The notes beneath the pieces are model-generated. The model was not told where the DNA came from. It saw only the letters and a program-made list of their open reading frames with translations, and searched no databases. The translations under genes and the position numbers were made by a program. Below are positions 25,364 to 34,581 of a DNA stretch of 64,000 nt, one piece after another (positions within the stretch are counted from its first letter, which is position 1; each line of letters opens with the position of its first letter). The stretch comes from CBDBFG01 sp965204765 (lineage in GTDB: Bacteria; Pseudomonadota; Alphaproteobacteria; Caedimonadales; UBA9215), in the NCBI GenBank assembly GCA_965204765.1, contig CBDBFG010000004.1, forward strand, positions 372,001-436,000. The letters are read 5' to 3'.

Positions 25364-27891
25364 TGTTGTATCATTTCCATAATATTTGTTGCTACAATTT
25401 TTTTTGTGTTATTAATTTTGCTGATGTAATGTTTTATTGCCTTAGCTTTGTTATTTAGTTTTTTCTCTGCTAGAAAATTATGTATAAATATCAAACAGAT
25501 TGGTTCAAAGGCAACATAATGTTTTTTGTCGTAAGAACATATGAGTGCTTGATGAATCAATTGTAAAAGTAAATCACTTTTCTTGGTAATATAAGAACCG
25601 TGTGCAACTAACAGATTTAATATTTTGTATATTCTATTGTTGGTGTTGCTTTTGCTTGAGAACATTAGAACATTGTAAATAGTATGGGCAAACATCTCGC
25701 TATTAAAATCAAATTCTGTAAAATTTTCTTCGATATAATCTAACAGTGTATGATTCAAATAGGCATCATTATCGCTAGAAAAATATTTTGCTATTGTATT
25801 AAGATCCCTTGTCTCAATTAATGATAAATTACAGTTATTGACCAGAAAGTTGATTATAGTTTTTGCTTGTATAATATTTTTATTGTTTAAGTAATAATTT
25901 GTTACCGAAAGCAACAGATTTTTATAGTTTGGAGCGTACTTACGAAGATGCTCTAGATTATCTATTGTATAGGATGCAGCCTGTGTATTGATATCCTTAT
26001 TGTGTACAGTCATTAATATTGTTAGCAGATTGGGTATTTCTTTAAAGTCTGCCTTTAGATGCTGTAAGTGTTTAGTTACTTTAAGTATTTTAGTTGGTGA
26101 GTTGATGTGATAAACCACGTAATTATACATTAAGCTAATTGATTGTTCATCATAGGATGAGATATTTTCTATGTTATCTTCGATAATCTTTAGTATTGTT
26201 TTATCTGTTATTTGCTTTTGAATGATATTAGAAAATACCATGTTCGTTAACATTGCTTGTCCGTGGTAATTTAATGAGAACGTATTGCTTTGTTGAATAA
26301 TATATTCAATTATTTGCGTTACTAATTTCGGTTTATTGGTTCTTTTTGCTGCTTCATAAATGTACCTTATACATTCGCAACTTATACTATTGTTCGTTGG
26401 TATTTCATGGATGTTCTTAACTAATTTCTGCAGTAAAGTTTGATGTAATTCACGTCTTTTATTCACCTGAAAAATGGTGAAGAGTATATGGAGAATGGCT
26501 GATTGATATTCTAGCTGCTGTAACCAATTAGCGGGATGCTCTAATACCAGTCTAATTAAATGATTTAATAGATTATATACTCTGTATTTACAGATAGTTT
26601 TGGCGTAATTTTCTAGTATTACTAAATTATGTTGTTGTGAAAAATCTATGTTAGCTAAGTCTGTTTTTACATGATAGCAATAAATTACAGATACATAGTT
26701 TGGCACATTTTTTAAGTCAATTTCATGTAATATTTTTTTTATAGGATAATTACTTTTTTTGATCATATTAAGATATTTTGATTGGTGTGCGCTTATCGCT
26801 TGTTCCAATTCTATTATTTCAGTTAACTCCAGAGTTCTGGGTAGTTTTGTCAGTGCTTCCATACTTATTTTTTTACCTTTGACAAAGTATTCTTGAAATG
26901 CTTTTTGTCCTTCTTGGATATATGATACGTGTTCTGCGTAAGTAGAGTAGTACATTTGACCGCTGTACATATTAAAAGGGGAATAACCCATTTTAATTAG
27001 CAAGTAATTTAAACATAGAAAATATATTACCCGACCATTACCATCGGTGAAATAATGAGTAAAATTAAAATCTCTTGCAAACTCGGCTAACAGCAATAAT
27101 TGTTCTTGTTCAAAAAATTTAACAAGCTGTTTTTTGGTTTTATATTGGTGCTCATGCAGTTTGTCATGGTATTGATAGCACAATTGATTATTAAAAATAT
27201 CTATGCTGTAATTATCAGAATGTTCAATTAACAATAGGCAACTTTCAATCTTATGCAATTGCTGATAATAAGTAGTGCATAGCTCATTAATATATTGTTC
27301 CTTAATTCTTTTATCAGTAAAATTAGTAAATTTTCCTATATTATTATCCAAAGAGTTACTAGAGTATGTGTCTTCATAGGCAAAGTTAATCATATAGGGA
27401 GAGCAGCACCAGACACTTCCTACTACATGTTTTTTTGTGCAAATGTTATAATTGTTATCTTGTATTTCTTGTCTCATATTTTTTGATAAATTTTTTGCAG
27501 AGGTCGCAAAAAAATGTGACATATGATTATACTCATCATTGCTAAGATAATCTTTATCATTTTCAGTAGCCAACTGATGCAATTGATTAATTAATTGATA
27601 ATCCAGGGCTTGATCCTTGTTTGCAGCAATCATAAGCAATAATAAGGCTTTTTTCATGGATAGAAAGTAGCCATCCTTAGTCAACCTCGTTATCATAGCG
27701 GTATAGTCGACATCATCTTTATAAATATTTTTTCTTTCACACAGCAACAAAGGCAATCTGTTAATAAAGTCTGCTTTGGAAATTAAGCGGTTATTGTTTT
27801 TTAATTGAGTGCAATTTAGTTCTTTGTATTGGGTGTATATTAAATCATCTAATTCTTTTTCATGTAATTTTTTTATTTTATTGATATGCAT
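25360..27891 (-). CDS. Large Fic-domain protein with helical-repeat C-terminus
   Basis: 843 residues from ATG 27891, preceded by AAGGAGGGTG. The Fic core is at about residues 195-335, with the loop HYFTDGNGRVIYF (His279). The usual HxFx(D/E)GNGRxxR is kept except that the second Arg is Tyr. A candidate flap precedes it (KHVVGSVWCC region, about 155-165). The last ~480 residues are alpha-helical in repeated pairs, like TPR or PPR arrays, and could bind a target. Fic enzymes transfer AMP, UMP, phosphocholine or phosphate to hydroxyl side chains. No signal peptide is seen. The gene is translationally coupled to a CTP-dependent cytidylyltransferase, which suggests a CDP-alcohol as substrate (inference). 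Confidence 0.85.
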   Translation of the reverse strand: MHINKIKKLHEKELDDLIYTQYKELNCTQLKNNNRLISKADFINRLPLLLCERKNIYKDDVDYTAMITRLTKDGYFLSMKKALLLLMIAANKDQALDYQLINQLHQLATENDKDYLSNDEYNHMSHFFATSAKNLSKNMRQEIQDNNYNICTKKHVVGSVWCCSPYMINFAYEDTYSSNSLDNNIGKFTNFTDKRIKEQYINELCTTYYQQLHKIESCLLLIEHSDNYSIDIFNNQLCYQYHDKLHEHQYKTKKQLVKFFEQEQLLLLAEFARDFNFTHYFTDGNGRVIYFLCLNYLLIKMGYSPFNMYSGQMYYSTYAEHVSYIQEGQKAFQEYFVKGKKISMEALTKLPRTLELTEIIELEQAISAHQSKYLNMIKKSNYPIKKILHEIDLKNVPNYVSVIYCYHVKTDLANIDFSQQHNLVILENYAKTICKYRVYNLLNHLIRLVLEHPANWLQQLEYQSAILHILFTIFQVNKRRELHQTLLQKLVKNIHEIPTNNSISCECIRYIYEAAKRTNKPKLVTQIIEYIIQQSNTFSLNYHGQAMLTNMVFSNIIQKQITDKTILKIIEDNIENISSYDEQSISLMYNYVVYHINSPTKILKVTKHLQHLKADFKEIPNLLTILMTVHNKDINTQAASYTIDNLEHLRKYAPNYKNLLLSVTNYYLNNKNIIQAKTIINFLVNNCNLSLIETRDLNTIAKYFSSDNDAYLNHTLLDYIEENFTEFDFNSEMFAHTIYNVLMFSSKSNTNNRIYKILNLLVAHGSYITKKSDLLLQLIHQALICSYDKKHYVAFEPICLIFIHNFLAEKKLNNKAKAIKHYISKINNTKKIVATNIMEMIQQ

Positions 27892-28004
27892 CCTACACCC
27901 TCCTTTGACAAGTGTAGGATCCATAGATTAATAAAAGGTAAATCTGTTTTTGCAGTATTTAATAGGGCTGAATATGGTTGTATTTTTCACTTTGCAATAC
28001 AACG

Positions 28005-28049
28005 AGCACAGTATCAGCTTTATTAAAGCGTTGTTGCCTATGCTGTGCT
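28005..28049. other. Inverted repeat between the patatin and Fic genes
   Basis: AGCACAGTAT (28005-28014) pairs with ATGCTGTGCT (28040-28049) across 25 bases, with one G-U pair. It lies after the patatin stop and before the Fic start on the minus strand. There is no T-run, so it may be a rho-dependent end, an operator, or nothing. Confidence 0.35.
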
Positions 28050-28076
28050 ATTTGCAGTTGTTAGTTTATCTGTGGT

Positions 28077-29429
28077 TTAAGTGTCGGTAACCTCCTGTGG
28101 TGTTTCATCATCAGGGTGTAGTGTTGGTGCAGAAGCGCATCCTTGTATTAACCTTGGTGCACTATCAGAGTGACAAGAAGGTGTAGAGCGAGATTGTGTT
28201 AGTAATATTGTATGCCTAATAAACATTGCTTGTAATATAAGATCAACTAGGGATTGTATCTCTGCATTGTTTTTTCTTAATACATCTTCGGCGGCATATA
28301 TTAATGTTCTTACGTTTTCTGCGGAAATATCATCCATTTCACTTGCACCTGAAGTGATGGTTGGTTGTAGCCTAAAGTAGCGTTTGTTTGATAATCCGCC
28401 TGAGATTTCTGTTGGTAGTACATGTGCCATTAATTGGTGGTGCAAGGTTGATGCACCTGAAATAGTAATGTTGAACAGTTGCTTGCCCCATCCGATTGCT
28501 CCCTTGTTTTTCATCCGACGATAAGTAGCGCTTCTGATTGGTCTTCCTGTACCAATGGATAATACTCTAAAGTCTACTGCATCGGGGAAAAGACGCCATG
28601 CTTCTGTTAGTCCAATAATATCTGGGCTATTGATTATTACCCCACCATCTATGACAGTGTACATAGTGCCGCTCATATTTTTTAGTCGCTTAGGTTTAAA
28701 ATATGTCGGGGCCGACGCTGTTGCCACGGCGACATCGTGCATCATAAAGTCATGACTGCTTTCTTCTTTGGCAATGTGGCTTTTGAACAGCATTGGTATG
28801 TCACGTTCTATTTCAAATCCAGTAATTACTATATTGCCTAATGCTTCGCTAAGTTTAGTCTGACCAAACAGTTCACGAGTCAAACTCTGTAGTCCTTTCG
28901 CAGAATATCTTGGCCGTAGCATGCCACCTGCACTAAATCTATTGCGATATCTGGTACCAAAAATTCGATCACCGCGTTCTGTATGCATTGTTTGTAATTC
29001 CGCTGCGGTATATTTTGGTGTATCAGATCCTGCTTCTTTAGGGGTGTTTAACGCCTGTACAATTATACCACCTGTGGATGTCCCCACCATGATATCAAAT
29101 AGTTGCGCTATTGGCTTTTGGGTTAATCGTTCGATTTCTGCTAATATCTTGGCTGGAATTATTCCTCTAATACCACCACCATCTATAGATAGTATCCAAA
29201 TAGTGTTATTTCTAATCGAGGATCTTGGGGGTGGACTACCAATTGACGTTGCCTCAGATTGGGATACACTAGATACCAACATTCTTTCGTCCTGTACGAT
29301 TATATGAGGCGTTGACATCCGCCTGACACCGTGGCTTGTATCAAGATAAGATGGACTTGTGTCTCCTTTTAAGCAAAAGCATAATATGATAAATAAGACG
29401 TGTAATACGTATAATTTTATATTAAGCAT
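28077..29429 (-). CDS. Exported patatin-like phospholipase
   Basis: 450 residues. A signal peptide (LYVLHVLFIILCFC, residues ~6-19) precedes a Ser-rich linker and a patatin domain at about 77-300. The oxyanion hole is SIDGGGIRGI, the nucleophile elbow is GTSTGG (Ser118), and the dyad Asp is in VIDGGVIINS. It should hydrolyse acyl chains of membrane lipids. Exported patatins of intracellular bacteria act on host membranes (family knowledge, for example ExoU and the Rickettsia Pat proteins). The C-terminal ~100 residues are Ser/Pro-rich. AGGAGG lies before the ATG. It is monocistronic. Confidence 0.9.
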   Translation of the reverse strand: MLNIKLYVLHVLFIILCFCLKGDTSPSYLDTSHGVRRMSTPHIIVQDERMLVSSVSQSEATSIGSPPPRSSIRNNTIWILSIDGGGIRGIIPAKILAEIERLTQKPIAQLFDIMVGTSTGGIIVQALNTPKEAGSDTPKYTAAELQTMHTERGDRIFGTRYRNRFSAGGMLRPRYSAKGLQSLTRELFGQTKLSEALGNIVITGFEIERDIPMLFKSHIAKEESSHDFMMHDVAVATASAPTYFKPKRLKNMSGTMYTVIDGGVIINSPDIIGLTEAWRLFPDAVDFRVLSIGTGRPIRSATYRRMKNKGAIGWGKQLFNITISGASTLHHQLMAHVLPTEISGGLSNKRYFRLQPTITSGASEMDDISAENVRTLIYAAEDVLRKNNAEIQSLVDLILQAMFIRHTILLTQSRSTPSCHSDSAPRLIQGCASAPTLHPDDETPQEVTDT

Positions 29430-29719
29430 AACTACCTCCTTTTGGTCGTTACGTTAATATTTTCCAGCTATAAATATTAACAAATGGTAAATATACGTGG
29501 TGGTTATCTGTAAGTGTGCTAATAATGCAACAATGTGAGATAGGGGTTGTTTTCTAATTGTATGATTTCTTAACTTATCGTTCTAAATTATATTTCACTG
29601 TCAGTTATTGTGATTAGTGGATTGTATTAATTTTTATTGCCATTTTTCTTGCTTATCTGTGGGGTTTCTTTACGATGGACGAGTATTTTTAGATGAGTTT
29701 GCAATTAAGAGGACAGTTG

Positions 29720-30439
29720 GTGTCAGTAAAGTTAGAGCGTATAGCAAAAGTGATCGCTAGTTTGGGGATATGCTCTAGAAGAGCAGCAGAAAAATTGATA
29801 ACAGGTGGTGATGTTAAGATAAATAATGTTGTTATTACCAACCTAGCCCATAAAATTTCTATTACGGATCAGTTGGCTGTAAACGATAAACTAATTCCAA
29901 GAGATCATGTGTCCAGATTATGGCGCATGTACAAACCTCGTGGCATTATTACTACGCATGATGATCCACAAAAGCGTACCAGTATTATAGACATATTGCC
30001 TAATAATGTGCCTAATCACATCATGACCGTTGGTAGACTTGATTTGATGACTGAAGGGTTGATACTATTAACGAACGATGGGGAGTTATCCAGATTTTTG
30101 GAACATCCAAGCAATGGCGTGACCCGCATTTATCGGGTAAAAATTTTTGGTAAATTGAATGACCATAACCTATCTGTATTAAAGGCTGGTCTTAATATAG
30201 ATGGTATACAATATGAACCTATAAATTGTAAAATAATTAAGACTCTTATTGCTAATCAATGGCTCGAGATGGAGTTAAAAGAGGGAAAAAATAGAGAAAT
30301 AAGGAAAATAATTGCTTATTTTGGATGCAAAGTTAATAAGCTTGTAAGGATTGCTTATGGTCCTTTCTCTTTGGGTAATTTGCGTCCCGGAAATGTGCAA
30401 GAAGTAGCTACAGAAGAGATAAGAAACATTATCTCATGA
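29720..30439 (+). CDS. rluB: RluB/RsuA-family pseudouridine synthase
   Basis: 239 residues from GTG 29720, which has AGAGGA at a good distance; an ATG at 29693 would add nine residues without a ribosome site. The N-terminal S4 domain is LERIAKVIASLGICSRRAAEKLI, and the catalytic Asp is in VGRLDLMTEGLILLTNDG. KEGKNREIRKII closes the active site. It modifies a large-subunit rRNA uridine. The length fits RluB more than RsuA, but the exact site cannot be read from sequence. Confidence 0.9.
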   Translation: MSVKLERIAKVIASLGICSRRAAEKLITGGDVKINNVVITNLAHKISITDQLAVNDKLIPRDHVSRLWRMYKPRGIITTHDDPQKRTSIIDILPNNVPNHIMTVGRLDLMTEGLILLTNDGELSRFLEHPSNGVTRIYRVKIFGKLNDHNLSVLKAGLNIDGIQYEPINCKIIKTLIANQWLEMELKEGKNREIRKIIAYFGCKVNKLVRIAYGPFSLGNLRPGNVQEVATEEIRNIIS

Positions 30440-30539
30440 TATTTTGATTTGATGTTAATATATAATTAGTTATTGGATATGCCAGTAAATATTGGGAATG
30501 TATCTGTGACGACAAAATCATTATGATTAAGGATATGAG

Positions 30540-31181
30540 ATGAATAAGCAATTTACACCGCCACGTACTTTTACGGACAAATTTGCGTTTAGTTTAGTAA
30601 AATTTTTACGATTTTTTGCAGATAGTTTTTTTAGCAAACGTTATGGTAATCGTGCAGTAGTGCTTGAAACCGTTGCTGCGGTTCCTGGAATGGTTGGGGC
30701 TGGACTATTACATTTGCGTTGTTTGCGTAAAATTAAGAATGATGAAGGATGGATAAAAAAATTACTTGATGAAGCAGATAATGAACGTATGCATTTGATG
30801 ACTTTTATCCATATTGCACAGCCTAGTTTGTTTGAGCGAATTATAGTGTTTATAACGCAAGCAGTATTTGTTGTGATGTATTTAATTATGTATATCTTGT
30901 CATCAAAAATGGCGCATCGTTTTGTCGGGTATTTGGAAGAAGAGGCGGTTTTTAGTTACACGCAATATTTAGCAGAAATTGATTCTGGGCGCATTGAAAA
31001 CTGCTTGGCTCCGAAAATTGCGATAAAATATTGGGGGTTGAAAGATGATGCAACGTTGCGCGATGTGGTATTGGTTGTTCGTGATGATGAGGCTAGGCAT
31101 AGGGATACTAATCACCGGTTAGCAGATATTCTATATAAGGATAAAACCATATTAAAAGATATTGATCTTGATAAGCGTTAA
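30540..31181 (+). CDS. Alternative oxidase (diiron ubiquinol oxidase)
   Basis: 213 residues. All four helices with iron ligands are present: LETVAAVPGMVG (Glu43), NERMHL (Glu82, His85), LEEEA (Glu133/134 region) and RDDEARHRDTNH (Glu184, His187). Two hydrophobic, membrane-embedded stretches lie between them. It oxidises ubiquinol and reduces oxygen to water without pumping protons, and the family is insensitive to cyanide and NO. Bacterial members are mostly from Alphaproteobacteria, ancestors of the mitochondrial enzyme. AAGGA lies before the ATG. It is followed by tRNA-Leu and a globin gene. Confidence 0.95.
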   Translation: MNKQFTPPRTFTDKFAFSLVKFLRFFADSFFSKRYGNRAVVLETVAAVPGMVGAGLLHLRCLRKIKNDEGWIKKLLDEADNERMHLMTFIHIAQPSLFERIIVFITQAVFVVMYLIMYILSSKMAHRFVGYLEEEAVFSYTQYLAEIDSGRIENCLAPKIAIKYWGLKDDATLRDVVLVVRDDEARHRDTNHRLADILYKDKTILKDIDLDKR

Positions 31182-31327
31182 TTATTGTCATGTGATGTTT
31201 AGCTTATGGCATCCTGCATTGTTTGAAAACTGCTTATAGACTATATTTGGTCCAGGTCGCAAAATATAATGTTCATTGGCATTTCTGTCTTGCACGATGA
31301 GGCTCTATTATTTATATTTATTTATCT

Positions 31328-31414
31328 GCGGTCGTGGCGGAATTGGTAGACGCGCAGCGTTGAGGTCGCTGTGGAGGTAACTCTGTGGAAGTTCGAGTCT
31401 TCTCGACCGCACCA
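31328..31414 (+). tRNA. tRNA-Leu (anticodon GAG)
   Basis: 87 nt with a long variable arm, as for leucine. The acceptor stem GCGGTCG pairs with CGACCGC, followed by encoded ACCA. The anticodon stem CAGCG/CGCTG encloses TTGAGGT, anticodon GAG. The T loop is GTTCGAGTC. An apparent start of the next reading frame overlaps the tRNA and is not real. Confidence 0.97.
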
Positions 31415-31424
31415 TTGTTGGGAG

Positions 31425-31841
31425 GTGTACCATTTATGGTTTTGGTTATACTATATTCTGTTTGGTTTGGTCTTAATGGGGATATCATTCATTGCAACTC
31501 CTGCTAAGTTTTTGGTTCCTGATTATTCTGTGGTACAATTATTGCAACAGGGAAAAATAACCTTTGGTATTTGCAATAAAATAGAGCGGGTTATTTATGC
31601 AATGGCGATCGCTTATCTATATATTTGCCCTGATGCAATCGGGCATGTGTTTATTATCTTACTGTTATTGCTAATATTATTAGATACCTTGTATCTTTTA
31701 CCTAGGTTAGATGCAAGATTAAAGCAAATTGTGAACAATGTTAATGCTTTGGCGAAACCTAGTAAAGCACATCATCTTTATGTTGTTGGTGAGATAGCAA
31801 AGCTTTGTTTGTGCTGTATAGGAATTTGTTATAATACGTAG
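31425..31841 (+). CDS. Conserved-looking integral membrane protein, about four helices
   Basis: About 138 residues with hydrophobic helices near YYILFGLVLMGISF, VIYAMAIAYLYI, IGHVFIILLLLLILLD and IAKLCLCCIGICY. A conserved-looking motif ATPAKFLVP follows the first helix. I do not recognise a named family. The start is uncertain: GTG 31425 has no properly spaced ribosome site, whereas GGAGG at 31421 is well placed for an ATG at 31436 in another frame that runs only 23 codons, so an N-terminal frameshift is possible. The globin gene begins 8 bp after its stop, suggesting one transcript. Confidence 0.55.
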   Translation: MYHLWFWLYYILFGLVLMGISFIATPAKFLVPDYSVVQLLQQGKITFGICNKIERVIYAMAIAYLYICPDAIGHVFIILLLLLILLDTLYLLPRLDARLKQIVNNVNALAKPSKAHHLYVVGEIAKLCLCCIGICYNT

Positions 31842-31848
31842 GATAGTA

Positions 31849-32250
31849 ATGAAAAAAGATTTTATTACCGAAGAGACGATCAAGTTATTGGTTGATTCGT
31901 TTTATAGTAAGGTGCGTAATGATACTAAATTGAGCCCAATATTTTTTGAGGTGATAGGAGAAGAACAGAACTGGCCTGGTCATATGGAGATAATGTGTAA
32001 ATTTTGGTCTGCAATTATGTTAGGTAGTAATGAATATAAGGGTACTCCATTGCAAAAGCATCGCAATTTGCCTAGTTTTGATATCAGTTTATTTAACATT
32101 TGGTTGGATTTGTTTGCGCAAACTGTACATGAAATACATACGCAAGATATTGCCAAAAAATATATTAGCAAAAGCCGCATGATAGCTAATAGTCTAAAAT
32201 TTGGTTTATATGGCTTGTCTGATTTTACAATCTATAATAGGCCTAAATGA
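31849..32250 (+). CDS. Group III truncated hemoglobin
   Basis: 133 residues. Family features are the N-terminal FITEETIKLLVDSFYSKVRND (Tyr in helix B), the Trp-rich QNWPGHMEIMCKFWSAIML, the proximal His in PLQKHRNLP, and the G-helix FNIWLDLF with its Trp. Group III globins bind oxygen and NO and are proposed to supply or scavenge these gases at a terminal oxidase (Campylobacter Ctb is the studied case). It lies 0.7 kb after the alternative oxidase. It is convergent with the RelA/SpoT gene. Confidence 0.93.
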   Translation: MKKDFITEETIKLLVDSFYSKVRNDTKLSPIFFEVIGEEQNWPGHMEIMCKFWSAIMLGSNEYKGTPLQKHRNLPSFDISLFNIWLDLFAQTVHEIHTQDIAKKYISKSRMIANSLKFGLYGLSDFTIYNRPK

Positions 32251-32262
32251 CCCAATAAAGCA

Positions 32263-34365
32263 CTATATTCTTTTGACCTTGTTAATAGCATCAGCTGCTC
32301 TGAGATGAGCTATGATCTCTGATAGATGACTAGTTTGTGTAACCTCGAGATTGACGTGTAATTCAAATACCATTTTCGAGCGTGTGATAACTTTTAAGTT
32401 ACTAATATTACTGTTGTGTTGTCCTATGATAGAAGTAATTCTTCCCAAAGAACCTGGATTGTTATCAGCAATAATACTTAGTTTACCAGTATGAGTTGTT
32501 GATTGTTTGTGATTATCAAGGCTAATATCAATCCATCTGTCTGGTTCATTAGCAAATGTTTTGAGGACTGAACAGTCATTCATGTGGATAAATACACCGC
32601 GGCCGGGCATAATTATACCCACTACATGATCGCCTGGAAGTGGGTAGCAACATTGTGAATAATTTATTGCTATACCAGGGACTAATCCTGAAATTGATAC
32701 TTTATGTACGTTAGGTAGGCTATCTTTAGCGCCATTGCTTGCAGGTAGTTGTTTGCATTGCTCAGGATAGATAGTATATACTACCTCATTTATTTTTATT
32801 TTTCCTGTAGCGACAGCATCATACAAATTATTGATATTATCAAAGTTAAATTTTGCCAATGTTTCTGTAACATCTTGTTCATTAAATTCGATACCATGCT
32901 TGCTTATGGCTTGTTTGATGATTTGTTTGCCAAGGTTAATGCAATCACCAGGTTTTTTTGTTCTGATGAATTTTCTAATATTTACTTTTGCCTTGCCTGT
33001 GACTACAAATTGTTCCCAGCTAGGAGATGGATGTTGTGTTTCTGATGTGATAATTTCTACCTGGTCGCCATTTTTTAACCTTGTCATTAATGGTACTGGC
33101 TTTCCATTGACTTTTGCCGATTCACATTTGTTGCCCAATTCAGAATGTACAGAATATGCAAAGTCTATAGGTGTTGCGCCTTCTGGTAGTTCTTTGATAA
33201 AGCCATTCGGTGAAAAGCAAAAAACCTTTTTTTGATACATCTCTAGCTTACATGTTTCCAAAAATTCTTCATAATTGGTTGATTTAGCGTGTATTTCTAC
33301 CAGGTTATTTATCATATCTGTCTGTACTTTGCTGGGGTCTTTGTATGGCCAGTGTGCGGCGACTCCAAATTCAGCAATTTTGTGCATTGCTTGTGTTCTA
33401 ATTTGAACTTCTATTCGTTGATTGTTTGGTCCCATTACTCCTGTATGCAAAGACTGATACCCATTCGATTTTGGGGTGCTAATATAGTCTTTTACTCGTG
33501 CAGGTAGTGCTTTATAATTGGTATGTAATATCCCAAAAACTCTGTAACAATTTTCTATATTTTCTGTAATAATTCTAAAGGCCACTATATCCAATAATTG
33601 ATCCATATAAATATTTTTCTTAATCATTTTATGCCAGATAGAAAAAGGCCTTTTTAGTCTGCCATATATGGTAGCGTTGATTCCAGATTGTGCTATTATT
33701 TCTTTAATTTGTTTGACAATAATTTGAATGATGTCATCATCCCGTTCTAACTCATTCAGTTTTTTCATTATGTAGTCGTATACATCTTTTTGCAGTACAG
33801 AAAAACTTAAGTCTTCTAGCTCATCTTTAATCTTTGTTACACCAATTTTACCCGCTAGTGGTGCGTATATATCTAAAGTTTCTTGGGCCTTTTGCTTCCG
33901 TTTATGGGGTTTTTTAATAAAGTAAATGGTGCGCATATTGTGCAGTCTATCTGCAAGCTTGATCAACAAAACCCTTATATCTTTTGAGGTTGCGATTAAT
34001 AATTTACTAAAGTTTTCTGCTTGTTTTGCTCTTGAAGTTTGTTGTTCGTACTTGGTTAATTTTGTTACACCATCAACAAGCAACATTATATTTTTCCCAA
34101 ATAATTCATCTATTTGTTCTAGTTTAATATTACAATCTTCTACGGTATCATGAAGTAATGCTGCAATAATAGTGTCAGTATCCATTTGCATGTCGCATAA
34201 AATACTTGCTACTTCTAAAGGATGAGAGAAATATGGGTCACCATTCGCACGCAGTTGCGCACCATGAGCTTTCATTGAGAAAATATACCCTCGATTTATT
34301 AGCGCTTCATCCACATCAGGGTTATAAAGTTTTATTTTTTCAATTAACTCATGTTGTCTAATCAT
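32263..34365 (-). CDS. spoT: Bifunctional (p)ppGpp synthetase/hydrolase, RelA/SpoT family
   Basis: 700 residues, full length. The HD hydrolase has HPLEVASIL and AALLHDTVEDC. The synthetase has RLKRPFSIWHKM, DIVAFRIITE and GYQSLHTGVM. Next come a TGS domain (VFCFSPNGFIKELPEGATPIDFAYSVH at about 385-440), a zinc/helical region with YSQCCYPLPGD, and a C-terminal ACT domain (IADNNPGSLGRITSII). It makes and degrades the stringent alarmone. An intact long RSH sets this genome apart from Rickettsia, where the gene is split or decayed (recalled). Confidence 0.96.
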   Translation of the reverse strand: MIRQHELIEKIKLYNPDVDEALINRGYIFSMKAHGAQLRANGDPYFSHPLEVASILCDMQMDTDTIIAALLHDTVEDCNIKLEQIDELFGKNIMLLVDGVTKLTKYEQQTSRAKQAENFSKLLIATSKDIRVLLIKLADRLHNMRTIYFIKKPHKRKQKAQETLDIYAPLAGKIGVTKIKDELEDLSFSVLQKDVYDYIMKKLNELERDDDIIQIIVKQIKEIIAQSGINATIYGRLKRPFSIWHKMIKKNIYMDQLLDIVAFRIITENIENCYRVFGILHTNYKALPARVKDYISTPKSNGYQSLHTGVMGPNNQRIEVQIRTQAMHKIAEFGVAAHWPYKDPSKVQTDMINNLVEIHAKSTNYEEFLETCKLEMYQKKVFCFSPNGFIKELPEGATPIDFAYSVHSELGNKCESAKVNGKPVPLMTRLKNGDQVEIITSETQHPSPSWEQFVVTGKAKVNIRKFIRTKKPGDCINLGKQIIKQAISKHGIEFNEQDVTETLAKFNFDNINNLYDAVATGKIKINEVVYTIYPEQCKQLPASNGAKDSLPNVHKVSISGLVPGIAINYSQCCYPLPGDHVVGIIMPGRGVFIHMNDCSVLKTFANEPDRWIDISLDNHKQSTTHTGKLSIIADNNPGSLGRITSIIGQHNSNISNLKVITRSKMVFELHVNLEVTQTSHLSEIIAHLRAADAINKVKRI

Positions 34366-34581
34366 CTTGTTACCGATTAAATCGTCTTAGTGTTATATCT
34401 TTGATATCACTTATAAACTACATATGTTGCAATTATTAATAATTTTAAATGATACACAACGTTCTTAGTTCTATTCTTGCAATAATTTTTTTATTAGTAC
34501 AATCTTTTATGGTGTTTTAGTTTTTTTGTTTTTATCCTAATCCAAACATATTAAGGATAAAGACGTTGTTCATTGATTGCA

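Noticed and set aside
31371..31424. Long upstream start (GTG 31371) for the membrane protein after tRNA-Leu
   Set aside because: It lies inside the tRNA gene.
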